DNA from: Lates calcarifer
Taxonomy: Eukaryota; Chordata; Actinopteri; Centropomidae
DNA: 64,000 nucleotides
Reading direction: 5' to 3'
NCBI RefSeq assembly: GCF_001640805.2
Contig: NC_066847.1
Span: 23,799,504-23,863,503 of the forward strand
Part shown: positions 1-27,100 of the stretch, in pieces
Numbering within the stretch: the first letter of the stretch is position 1
How the letters are laid out: every line of letters starts with the position of its first letter
Notes under the pieces: model-generated
The model's database searches: none
The model's input: the letters and a program-made list of their open reading frames with translations, nothing else
What the model was told of the DNA's origin: nothing
Position numbers and translations under genes: made by a program

Positions 1-1039
1 GTATCACAGAGCTACATAAAGCACACGTTGCATACATCTCGCAGATGTCATTTGTTGAAGTGGACATCAAAATGACAGTTTATCAGTTTATTTGTTAATT
101 ATTTCTTCTATAAAATAAAAAAAAGATGACAAATGCCTTTCTCAAGCTAGAGGAGCTTACATCTGACGTCTTTAAACTGCCTTACTTGCTCTTACTAATA
201 GACAAAGCAATGAGAGTCTTCGGCTATGTCATCCTTGTGTGGCTGGTTTAAGCTGGAATTTGTTATCATTCTTTCAGTATACATAATCTGTACACACAGG
301 ATTTAATTGCATTCCTTCAGTGCTCACAAGAAGAACAGTTAGAACAACACAACAAGTACAAAACAGGTACACAAGTTTCATATATATAAATGTACTTTGT
401 TTCCTTTGAAAGCATATCTCACGGGTATCTCACACAGCAATGCTTTGAGCTAGATGATAACTGCAGCATGCTAACATGCCATCTTCAGCATCTTTTTCAC
501 ACATTAAGTACTTTAGTCATAAACCAAAGTATTTTTTGGCTAATTTTAACTTGTTGACGCCCATATAATTGTGATATAAACCACTGTGAGGGGAAGATGA
601 ACGTGTGTACCAAATTTCATGGTGAACCATTCAAAATTCACTCACAGCCACAAATGTCAACCTCATGGTGACGCTACAGGAAAAGTCAGAGGATTTGCAC
701 TAAACGTCAGTAGGGTGGTGGCAGTAACTATTGGCATAAACTATTACTTGTTTATAAAAATTCGAGTTGGTGATTGGATTGTTTCACCAATTAAATGCTT
801 TAATCCATTTTACAAATCAAAGATGCTTCTGTTGCTAAATCTGTAATACAGCATCTTAAAAAGACTGATCACTTTCCTTGCAATGTGTTTACTGTGCATG
901 GTAGACATGAGATTTTAAGATAAACCACTTAAGGTGACAGCCTTAGGAGACAGACTTGTCCTCATTAAGTCCGCTCCAGCACAGCTGTTGACACTTGGAC
1001 GAGGAGAGGTTCCCACATGCTTCTTCTCTCATCTCCCAG
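1..1039. other. lars2 intron sequence, left edge
   Basis: AT-rich. No exon, RNA gene or recognisable repeat seen. The last 40 bases form the pyrimidine-rich acceptor region of the first lars2 exon in the window. Confidence 0.7.
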
Positions 1040-15454
<14,415 letters not shown>

Positions 15455-15690
15455 CGTTTGGGTGTTCACCACTGCTTTTTTTGTTTAACTGAAAGATAGT
15501 CATGGATTCTTGTCAATCAGTGATTCAGGATGGGGAAGACAGACAAAAGAGGTGGATTTTTTTAATATGTCAAGCAGAAAGGATGAAAGTTGGTTAATGT
15601 TAATTGTCAAAACTTAAATGTAAATATGTCTAAAGACATTTTATTTATATTTTCCTGTTTTTAATAAAAGACCTAAGGAGCAGTGAGCTT
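15455..15690 (+). other. lars2: lars2 3'UTR with poly(A) signal
   Basis: A short AT-rich 3'UTR. AATAAA lies at 15663-15668, with T-rich sequence 20-40 bases downstream as expected for cleavage. A perfect Pumilio-type UGUAAAUA motif lies at 15620-15627, just upstream of the poly(A) signal. Confidence 0.8.
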
Positions 15691-17994
15691 CTCCTTTTTG
15701 TTCTTTATTATCTTTTATAAGTTTCAAAGTGAGATTTAACACCTGTTTCTTTCAGATCACAATCCCCTCCCCTTCCCCATTAAGCTAGAGTTTTCCAGTC
15801 CATCATTCACTTCCCCCAATTTACCCCATAACACCAATTTCAGCATTGCACCCAGAACCACGACCTCACACCTCCGCGTCTGCCACTTGCCCCTCTGCTC
15901 AGTGTCCCTGCTGAGTCACGCACTCATGATCTGCCTTATCAGTGTTCGTCTCCACCTCTGGTGCTGCTTTTAGCCACAGTCCTCCTCTGAGCACCATACA
16001 TGGGGCCCTGCCGTTTTGCTGCCTGGAACCCTGTCACCATCCAAAAGGTCTGCTGGAGATATCCGAGGAGTCAAATGTGGTTGGGGATTTTTCAAACTCG
16101 CCACCGCGTCGTGGTTGTCCATTCGCTGAGCTCTCTCTGCCTGTTCATCAGCTCAGTGTCTCCGTCTCAGCACTGGGCCAACATGACTCAGCCCGTCAGC
16201 CCCGTTGTGGCAGAGCACATGAGCCAGAGGCACTGAAATGTATCCGTGTGTACGCCCACCGGCCCTATCTCTTTAAAGGCTGTGTGAGTAAGCGTTTTTT
16301 TGATACATGCAAGCATTCGTCTTTGATGACTGTGCAGTGCCCACGTCTCAAGTTCATCCAAGAGTTTCAGCAGCTGTACAATAAAAGTCTCAGATTTTGC
16401 CTGGAATCACTGTGTAAATGAACAAAAATGAATATCATCTCTTTGAAAAGGGAGTTGTCAGGTCAGTTTTGCAAGGTCAGCTTCTGTTTGAGGAAGTGTT
16501 TTCCATTTTTCTAGCAGAGGATGTTCAGCTTGTGACTGATAAAATCATGCTGTATCTTGTTACATAAAAAAACAAGTTTTTATTAAAACACGATGAATTC
16601 AAAAAATGTGCGGACAGAAGGGAAAACAAAATGTTCCTTACTGATCCCCGTCCAACCTTTTTCCATATTTCTATGCTCTATCTCTGACATCAGGTGACAG
16701 GAAAAGGCTCTCAGGAAAGACAGAATAACAGGAAGAGAAACCAGGAGTAAGAGAAGGAGAGCAAAGAGCCAAAGCTGTGTTAGTTACTCTCTGCATTCTC
16801 TCAGATTCTGTCAGTTTTATCTCAACCAGATGCAATCACAGCACAAAACATTTAGTTGTTTTGTGTGTACCAGACAAAGATAGAGGTGGATTTTATCCTC
16901 GGTCACTTCATCTTTGCGTGTGCCATATTTTCTTTCACACATTCAGACTGGCTATATGAAATAAGTATTAGATCCATGTGAGGGTGTTAACCCCCTGACC
17001 CCTTCCCCTTTCTGTGTTATTGCTGCTGCTCTTTTCGCACCCTCCTTTATACTTTGCTGCCTGGTAACACCAGTCAATAAACAGGTCTGAACTTGAACTT
17101 GCCTGAATAATAAGCCCAAGTTGCTGTGTCACTGAAAAGAGCAACAAGCATAGCCATTTTTAGGTGGGTTAGAAATGCCAGGGAATTCTTCACCAGGCTG
17201 AAGTTACCACATGTTTGAATAAATAGACATGGAGGATATTTCTGAACTGCCTTCTTTTGTAAAATGAGGTCTGAGCTGTACTGATGCACTTCCTCTAATA
17301 ATTAATTTTGTCACTGACAGCCCCTGAAGTCATTTTAACACTTTTCGTCTGCTCTGCAGTTTCCATGACGACAAGGATTATTGAATAGGCAACAGTATTC
17401 CGCTGTGACTCACTTTCTCTGCAGACCACAGTCGTAGTCTTTTCTACACATGAGATGTACAGTGTGATTTGTCTATGAGGAGTTAAAGAAAATCGCTCCC
17501 CTTCCTCTTGAGAAACTCCACAGCTGGTGGAAAAAAAAAAAAGAAAAGAAAGGGTGGGGTGTACAGCAGAGTCACAGTCACCCTCCACTGGCTGTGTATT
17601 CTCACAGGACATCGCAGTAATGCCACAGCTCATTATCTCGGAGTCTGACCTCAAGGCTGGTAATTTGGTCATCCGTGGATGTTTTTTGTGTGAGCTCATT
17701 GTATAAGCAGATTTTCACTAGTCCTTTAATTGTGCTGGGGATAAAACTAAACTCTTGGCATGTATGTGAAGGCACCACACTTGCCAAAATTACTCATTTA
17801 TTGACTGCACCTCTCCATAGAAACAGGCTTTTTTTTGTTATTTTGGCCTTTTCAAAAGAACACACACAGATGTGATGTGTTTTATCCTCAAGGGGATCTA
17901 CTGTACAGTATATGTATGTACAAAAAGAAAGGGTGGGGCCCTATCGAGGGAGAGCCTGTATGTACAGTATATATATATATGGTACGGTATATAC

Positions 17995-18058
<64 letters not shown>

Positions 18059-20280
18059 AATGTGTATTTGTTTGCAGTCTTTCCTACATATAAAGTTGCA
18101 TGAAGGTATCATATAGGTGTGGGTAATTATTATTTTCACATCCACCTCTTCTTATCTGCCAGAGCTTTATTGCATTTTTTTCATCCAGAACAACTGCTGC
18201 CAAGCTCTAAGCACACAGTGACTATCTCTTACTAAGTACTGCAGCTGCTACAAAGTAAAAGCCTGACTAAGAAAAAAACAGTAATTGCTGCTCTATTTGA
18301 ATTTGACTCTTTTGCCACCGAATATGCTTTTATGCAAATGTATTTGCCTCACAGAGAAAAAAACTGTTTAACTCCTAATCAACAGTCTAGAGTATAGAAA
18401 GTGTATACTGTGTATTTCTGTAAAGCCTTCTGAGATAAATACTACTGGCTTGACATGACTGCTTGTTTCATACATGACAGCATCAGATTAGGTGATGTTT
18501 GATATTGTCTATTTCACCCACCCCCTATGATAAGTAAAAATGGACACATAGAGGGTTTGAAGACAAGGGGAATAAGTTGCAATTGGTATTGGTCTATTTT
18601 TGTCCTTTAATAATGTACTAAAGTCACAAATAGGCCAGTTAATGTAATTGGTGAAACCAAATGATCTCAGGTTTTCCAAGCCCCTGCTGTTGTTGGCACA
18701 TGTTTGAATTAATCTTACATTGACATATTGCAAGATGTATAGCACAACACATGATCCTGTTCCCTGTGGCTTTTGCTACAATTATACCCTCAGATGCTTT
18801 TGTGAAGGTATATGAGAATGAAGTAAAGCATGTTAAGCCTCTTGCTTGAAGAGCAGGCTGTACTATGGTGACTGTTTCCTAAACATACAGATGGCTGTGC
18901 CCTGTAAAAAACAATCTGTTTTAATTATAGTGCCAACAGCATCCTAGAGGGCCCCTAAACATACTGGCTCAATGTTTTTTTTTTGTTTTTTTTTTTGCAA
19001 TACATGCACACTGAGGCTTCATCCAGGACACAAATAAAATGTGTTCCTTTGTGTTAGCTGGGAGATGGAGTCTTTTTCTTTCCATTCACAGCATGAGTTC
19101 ATCCAGCTGTACCCCAACTCAGTCTCATATATTCCAATCAGGGTCAGGACACAATGTATATGTGTGTGTGTTTTCCATGAACAGGAATGTGTGACGTCAC
19201 TCAACCAAAACAGAGGGGGTGCAGGCACTGTAAATAGTCCCCCCGTCACCACAAAAAACACACCCATACACTGCAATTATAATATAGTTATATGGGTTTG
19301 TGCCATCACATAGATTTTTTATGAGATGTAGGAAAACTTTAAAAAGTTGTGTCTGAGTGACACTTGGTTATATTTTGATCTAGCTATTCTGGTTAATAAT
19401 GATCAAATGGATGTGTATGTAAGTGTGTGTAAGCGTGCAATGTAAAAGTATATGTAAGTTGATTTACTATTAGCAAAATGTACTGAGTATGAAAAGTTCT
19501 CAATGCAGAAAATGGTCCTTGTAATTTTTTATACTAGGTACTTTATAGTGAACTGGTGATGAATGAAAGGTGATGGAGGTGGAGTTGATTTTAAGTGCTG
19601 TATATTTTGCTGGGTGGTTGAATATTTTCTAAGCAGATCACGTGCTCTGTAGGCTATGTAAAATATTATAAAGTAGCGGTCACAGACATAGAGTAGAAAG
19701 TAAAATAACAACTCCTGAAATGTAGAATACCAAACAATCAAAGTACAGGAACCTTAATTTTTTTGTTTAGTGGGCTACTACTATACTCAGTTAACTTCAC
19801 TGTCCATGGGAAAAACTCTTTCTGCTCGCAGTTCAACCCTTTAATTTAATGGAGCAAAAACCAAAGTCCAAAGTTTGTTTTGCTGACTCAAAGAGAAGCG
19901 ACTGAGTCAACTTTCTCTCGATATATTTTTTAAAATGACACAGGATGTGTTAACTGTCGCGGAACCGGATAAAAAGCTGCCCCCAGATTCCGCTATTTTA
20001 AACCAAAATTTACTTATAACGTCGCTGTGTATGCTTAATGAGTCCTAGCACTGCCCCTCGACTCTACTTTTACTTGTCGCTTGATTTGAGCGCTGTGCCT
20101 TTAAAAACAAACTGCTCCATGTTTTCAGTCCCAACTGTGTCGACCGGTGGCCACGTACGGCTCCGTGCTCCGACGGTTATCCCACGGTCTGGTCCATCAA
20201 CGGTCGACTACTTTTGTCAGATAACCGTCGCTACGTTAACGACGTATCAGCTATTTTAATCACTTTGAAGTAGTTTTCTC
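15691..20280. other. intergenic, lars2 to limd1
   Basis: About 4.6 kb. Holds the (TA)n(CA)n tract near 18000. The last 300 bases are CpG-rich, with short inverted repeats (see findings). No convincing open frame on either strand; the longest, at 15942-16421, has no recognisable sequence. Confidence 0.7.
17995..18058. repeat. (TA)n(CA)n microsatellite, intergenic
   Basis: About 54 bases of TA followed by a short CA run. A second short TA run at 17968-17980 precedes it. Confidence 0.97.
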
Positions 20281-20394
20281 TTGACAGGGGCTGCGGTGGA
20301 TACGGTTTTGAATGAAGGTTCCCCGCTGGGACTGTAAAGCGGGAGGAGGGGGCAGTAGTTTGCGGGGTCGTCCAGGCTATCGGATCTGGGATCT

Positions 20395-20734
20395 GCTCAC
20401 ATTTATAACCAGACAGACGGAGGCTTGTTCAGGGCAGAGCTGAGCTGGACGGTCGGACACTCTAACCGGGGAGAACGCGGAGTTTTTAGAACTTTTATTT
20501 ATTCGCTCCGGACTATTTATAAGGACGGAAAAGTTGGAAATAATTGAAAAAAGTTTCACTCTGGGTTTGGACCCTGGTCTCCCTTCAAGACTACGAGCTG
20601 CTGGACTGTAAGCTAATAATTCACTCTGGAAATAACTCTTCCACAGACTATTGTGATTTAGCTAGGCTTTAGCCTTTAAATAAAACTGCTTTAAACTTAA
20701 CTTTATTGAACACACAGAGACACACAGCTTCAAA
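20395..20734 (+). promoter_or_regulatory. limd1: limd1 candidate core promoter and 5'UTR
   Basis: TTTATAA at 20402-20408 could act as a TATA box, which would put transcription start near 20430. GC-rich, CpG-containing sequence lies just upstream (about 19960-20390). The stretch from 20430 to the ATG has no intron signal that I need to invoke. An in-frame TAA at 20681 shows it is untranslated in the limd1 frame. The start site is inferred. Confidence 0.45.
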
Positions 20735-21983
20735 ATGGATAAATACGAGGATTTAGGACTAGAGGCGAGTAAGTTTATTGAGGACCTGAACATGTATGAA
20801 GCATCCAGGGATGGTTTATTTCGAATGAGGAGGGATGCAGGAAATAACCCCGACTTTGAAGAGACACGGAGAGTTTTTGCCTCCAAAATGACTAAAATAC
20901 ACATGCAGAAACAGCAAGAGGAGATGGCAAAAAACAACCAGGCCATTAAAATGAATGGGGGTCACAACAGCACATATTACACCAAAGATAGACCGCCCAT
21001 CAATAGTTACAGGCAGCCCGGTGAGGCGGCAGCGAAGCCACCGATACTCTCTGGCCCAGTGTCGGGCACCGCAGCCGGGAGTCAGTACGCACAGTTGGAC
21101 GGTCAGAAACACCACACAGGTATTCAGTCTGAACTTCCAGCCGGCAGGCCATACGGCTATGGAAACAGTTACGATAGTAAGGAGCGCTTAGAGCCACGTT
21201 CATACCAGCAGAACACCCCTGCTCCTCCCAGCCCAGGAAACTCGTCTCACAGCGCGCCTACACATACTCGTCACCCGGTCAGCCAGCCAGCTGCCTGGGC
21301 CCCATCCAGGGAGAACCAGCTTTCCCCATCTTTGCCAGGGTCTGGGAGCAGCGGAGTGTCTCAGCAGCAGCCCCAGCGCCTTCCTGCGGCTCCCGCCACC
21401 AACAGTCTTCCATCCCAGCAGAATCAGGTTGTCACTCCTCCTGTAAACCAGAGTCCACCCACCTCTGCTGGGCCAGCCGGGGGATGGGCTAGTGAACCTT
21501 CTGGATCATCAAAACCAGACCTCATCCCTGCCCTGCCTCTGAGTGCCTTCACGGGAGGAGCAGATTTCCACGTGCAGCAGCCCTCCATACAGCCCACTGC
21601 CCATTATGCACCACCTTCTCCAACTTCAAGACCCTCTACCAGCCATAATGGTCCTGTGGCAGCTTCCCCTGTCCTACCTGCACCTTCTGAAACACCCCAA
21701 CCCAAGGCCCAGGTGACATCTGCTACCTTGAGCCCTGGCGGTGTCTCCAAAAGCAGCAGCAGCAGCAGCCAGGGTCAAGGTCACAGCCAAATACCTAGCT
21801 GTGGACAGGCTGCCAGTGCTGAAGCTGAAGCACCTTGTTCCCCCAAGCCTGTCCAGCTACCCTGCCAGTCTCTCCTCACGCAGTCCCCTGAGCAGGGGCC
21901 TTCAGCTGCTGAAATAAAGTTAGAAGCTCTCACTAAACGGCTTGAAAAAGAGATGGATGCCCAACCAAAGGCGGACTACTTTG
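20735..21983 (+). CDS. limd1: limd1 exon 1 coding part (N-terminal low-complexity region)
   Basis: Encodes residues 1-416 plus one base; donor GTAAGA. The first 70 residues are well conserved ([20 protein letters not shown] and [20 protein letters not shown]). The middle is a Pro/Ser/Gln-rich disordered stretch with six serines in a row (residues 340-345) encoded by a pure (AGC)6. The end, [20 protein letters not shown] then DYFG, is the conserved pre-LIM segment of the zyxin family. Confidence 0.95.
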
Positions 21984-24102
21984 GTAAGACTTTTTAGACC
22001 ACCATCACCAACAAGGGGGCCTCTGTCAGTCAGACCACTGCTGTAAGGCCCATTGAATGACAGAACCGCCCACCCACAGTTCAGAACATAAATCCACTTG
22101 TGTCTGATTTCATATTTACACATGCACACACTGTCACGCTTTGTCATCTTGTTTTCTAAAGATGACAATCAGGAGGGTATCTCAGTCATCTCATGCCTTT
22201 GTTTGATGGCATTCTCGTGGTCTTTGCTGATTAAATAGTTGAAATTTATTAGACAGAGACTGTAGAGCTCTTCTCTGTGGAATGCAGACAGAATAATTTT
22301 CCAATTTGTTTCCTGTCTTTTTTTTAAATGATTCATTGTCTACCCTCTTGGCAGCTGCAACAAACCCTTGAGCAGTGGAAGGTGGGGCCAGGGACAGAAA
22401 GAAGAATGTTTCCCTTTTATATCCTCCCAGAAATTTAATAGGTTACTATTGAGTCAACACTGATGGCTGAACTCTTTAGCTAGAGTTTGATGACTTTTGT
22501 CAGGTCGGTGCACCAGTAAGTTTGTGATCGTTTTAGTCCCTTCCACTATGAATGACTGACAGTGGCATTTGCAAATTTCCAAATGATGTAATTTTTGCAG
22601 AGCTGTGCTTGCAAATTTCTCACTGGTCTTTGTTAGCATACCATGCATGCTTGTGCATGTGATGAACACATGTGCACAAGAAAAATGATAATAAATAACA
22701 TCAGCTGTGACAGTTAGTTCTGGCGTTTGGGGCACATTAAGTATCCATGGTTTCCCCATCATCAGCAGAATAATATCACTCATATTACTGCCTGTAGCAT
22801 TTCTGTTGGTCTATCTTCACTATAGAAGCTCTATCAGGAAATTACACATGATTTGCTGTGACACCAGCTGATAGAAGCGGATACAGTTAATAGGTGAGAT
22901 ATACTGAATGCTGCCAGGAGAGTGTTTGTTGCAGAGAATGCTGGTGCTCACGTGTTGGACAGGTGTTTGGAGCCAAGGCCATTCATGAAAATGGGACGTC
23001 CCGCTTCAGGAACGAAAGATAGTGGTGGGGGGAGAGCGTGAGATAGGCGGTATCGGGTTTGAGGCCACAAAGCACCCCCATTACACACACACACATACAC
23101 ACACACACACATTCACACTCACAGCCCACCCTCGCCTCCTCGCAGGAGGAATTTCCTGCTGGAATGTCACGATTGCAATTCACAGCCTTCCACAGCCCCC
23201 CTGTGTGCTTATATTGGTGTGTAAGGGAAGATGTTCTGGTGTACGTCACTGTCACGACGAGGCTCCTAAATAGCACAGTGACGTGAATATTACAGATGTG
23301 TGGGAGAGCACAGTGTACAATCAGCAGTAGTGTAGGTTTTGAAGCAGAGCCGTATATGTCTCTTTTCATACACATACACATTTCCACGTAGCCCACACAC
23401 AGTTCCTGTGAGGAGTTTCCCACCAGAACATGGGTCATCCTCTGAGTCACGCTCTCATGCCAGAAAAAACTTGAGTAGGCTAGCTTTCTTCACAAAACTT
23501 TAGTGTCTTCGGAATTCTGTGTAGAAAAATCTGACAAAGACACATATGCCTTCTTCAAACTTAAAAGGACTATTCATTTCTGTATGAATAAGGTTAGGTT
23601 GTTGAAAGTTAACATTTCTTTGTCAGCATCAGGACTAAACATAATGTTCTTTCAAATGTTCCACCAATGCCTTGGTGGTAATTAACCGATCCAGTGAGCT
23701 GTGTCTGTACACAGGACTCTGATCCATCAGAGTTCCCAACCGTACACTGAATGCTGATTGGCATGACTGCAGCTGGAGGTTCTGGGAAAATGAGTCCGAT
23801 GCCAAACGGCTGCACCAGGGGAACACTGAGGAATGTCTGAAGAGAGAGAGTGAGGAATTTTAGAAATGAGGTCTTAAGATAAAAAGGGGAGGGGAGTCCC
23901 AGACAAGTTTAGAGGTGCCTGCAGTGCAGCTGAATGGATGAGTAGACAAACTGAGAGATTTAGGGACAAGGTCGTGGATGTGTTTTTGTCCTGAGCTACA
24001 AGAGCCTGAGAGGATGTGAGATTTATAGACAAGTTCATCCAAGAGGGGAGAAGTGGTGGGACATCCAAGTGTTCTGTCCCCTCCCCTCCTCCCTTCCTCT
24101 AA

Positions 24103-24175
<73 letters not shown>

Positions 24176-27100
24176 GCACACACATACACACACACATACA
24201 CATTCAGAGGAGCGTTTAGTGTTGTGTTAAGATGGAGGATTAATTTATCCCATCTGGCTGTGGACTGGAAAGCTTCGTCTTAACTCTTCCCAGGGATTCT
24301 TGGCTTCTGCTTTGGCGGGCTTTTGGAGGCTAACTTTAATGTGTGTGTGTGTGTGTGTGAATGTGATTTCCTCTAATGCGTGTGCCTGTGGCTGTTTGTC
24401 TATATATCTATGGCCTGTGGTATTTGACTGAATTTACTATGTTATATCACACCTGGGTGTAGAGTTTTACTGTGTGCTTTGGTTGATGCCATATGATGAC
24501 ATAGGTGACACAGCATACAGTACATTTCGCTGAATGAAAGTAGGATATAGTTTTGGTACTTTCAAAATTATATCACGTGGTGGATGTATTTTGTTGTATT
24601 TTTGGTGTGACAAAGCTTTTCATTACTCAGACCTTTGAAATTTTACTTTAAAATCTGAATACCTAGGACTGATTGGAGAAGTGGCAACACCTCTAGCAGT
24701 AGCGCCATAACCTGTGAGGTATTGTAGGGAGACTGTATATAGACCTTCTACCAACCCGAGTCTGTTTTCCCACCCTAAAGCCATGTTTTGCTATAGATTA
24801 GAGAAGAGTAGAGAAGTCAAAATAGTTTGAAATAACCAGCCAAAAGTAATGGAAACAGTGGAAGCAGTTACATTACACTAACATTAATGGATAAGCAGGT
24901 GAAATAATTCGCTCAAACTAACAAATGAACTCTTAAAGCAATTAGCTAAAAGTAAACAGCTGAAATAATTAGCTAAGTGGAAAAGATACAGATGAAATAG
25001 TCAGCTAAAAGCAATGGATAAACACCTGAGCTTGTCTGGTAGGGAGGTGGTGGTGCATCCATCTATTAAATGTTTCACATTTTAGTGAATGACATGGTGA
25101 TGTACATACTTTTGCTACTTCTTAAGTGAATGTTTTATCAGTTGGTGGATGTGTAACAGATGAATCTGAAATCTTGGGGCTAATTGGAGGGCTGAAAACA
25201 GTCAGTAGCTCCAATGATGTTTGACAAGGGTTTAGTTTTCAACCAGTGGCATTTTGGCCAGAAAGCAGCCATCTACTAGGAGTTTTGACAGCTGGGAAAG
25301 GTGAGGGAGGGGGTGAAGTTTTGGCTTCATGTTTTGCTTCCCCTCCCCCCACTTGCAGCCAGTAGTCAGGCCCTGGAATAATCACACTGTTTTGGAATAT
25401 GGGACTCTGGCCAAAAGCAAATTTGTAGTGGCCCAACGGGCGAGTAGGTTACTACAAAAACAAGGAATTGCTGTTTCCGAACAGGAAAAAATAAGTGAGA
25501 GTGGACTGCATTTTCTTGTGGGACGTACAAATCAAGGTTGTAAAAAGTTAAAGGAAAAATGTCTTTGGCGCAGTAGTAGATCCTGAAAAAGTACTGTCCA
25601 CTAACTGTATGTAGACAGTTTTCCTGAGAACCATATTCCTCCTAAGTTGTTGTTTTCAGGCACAAACTATTTGTTGTAAACATTTGCAGAAGAAAAAGAA
25701 TGAGATTTATAGGACCGTCACTCATTCATTTAAATAGTTTGAGGGGATGAGAACTTTACTGTGTTTTCATGTAAACAAAATGGCTTACATAAGAGCAACA
25801 TTCTTTTGCTTTCTAATAATATCCCTCTATTATCTCTAAATCTTCTTTCCAGCCGTCGGAGCCCCTGATGATGTGTCCTTTGTTGTGGTATTAGGAGAGG
25901 CTTTAGTTGAATTATATATAGCCCAGTTGTATATAGTATTACTGACTGTCTTTGAGGAGAAACATTTAAAGAAGGTTATAAAAATGTAACAGTGTGTGTC
26001 TTTGGAGGAGGCAGCCGCGTGATGTGCATTGGATAAAGTGGAAACAGAAGTTTCTTTGTCAGCCTTCGAGGAGGACCAGGGCTGGGCTGGGTTGGGCTGG
26101 GCTGGGCCAGGCTCTTCTGCTGAGCTCTACTTCTCTGTCTCCGGGGACTTTTTCTATAAACACACACACACACACACACGTACACACACACACACAAATA
26201 ACTAACTCGTGGTCTTGCTTTCATCCTCCATTAACGCTGTTGCCCTGTTGCTGTGACTATTACTTCATGTCTGGATGGTCATATCATACCGTATCTGATT
26301 GATTTAGCAGCTAGCTGACTGCCCATAAGGGTCAGCAGTGATGTGGTTTGTCACTTGTCACAGTCCATATGTCAGTTCTCATGTCATGCCGTGTCACACA
26401 GTGAATGCTTAGAGGGAGAGATGGAGATTGACAGGGAAGTGCAGTGATGAAAGTAATAAGATAGTATTTTCATGTGAGGTGTCAGGGAAGTAGTTTTGCA
26501 CCTAAGTAGCTCTAGCTTTAAAAACGTAAACGTAATAATGATCCTGAGCTGTCCAGAGTCAAAGGAGGGATTGTGTAATTTGTTTAAAGATATGAACTGG
26601 TGTTCTTTATCCAACACATGAGAGAAAGAAAACTACTACTTTCAAGTGTTTTGGGCTTTTATTTTTAATATTCATTTCCTCTGCACATCTGTTATAAATC
26701 TATTTGGCTTGGATGAGTGAATGGATTAATATTAAGTACACTCCCGATGTCTTACGCGTAATATGAAGCCACACTGATTCTGTGTGCTGTTAGGGTAGAA
26801 ACACTTTGATTTTTATCACAGAGACTTTTCAGTCTCTGAGCCAAGTCAAATAAACAAATAGGGATATATTTCCCCTTTCAATGATACAGCCCGCTAACCA
26901 GTTTCCTGACTTTTGTGATATTTTTTTCCTCCGTCTCTATTGTTTTTGTCTCGTTTAATCTGGATCAGAGTCTCCACAGTGCTCCTTTATCCTCCTACAA
27001 TAATCTAATTGTGAAACCTAGACTGTATGATTAAACTTTGTAGCAGACTTTATTTGTGTCTTAGAATTATTCTGTGAGTCAGTATGTGTTGATATAGTGT

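Noticed and set aside
619..846. 75-codon open frame near the left edge as a lars2 exon
   Set aside because: No similarity to LARS2 and no matching splice phases.
15942..16421. 159-codon open frame between lars2 and limd1
   Set aside because: No recognisable domain, no splice or promoter context, and a second frame is open in parallel. Looks like chance.
22983..23450. 155-codon minus-strand open frame in limd1 intron 1
   Set aside because: Built across a CA repeat with Cys-Val-rich translation. No homology recognised.
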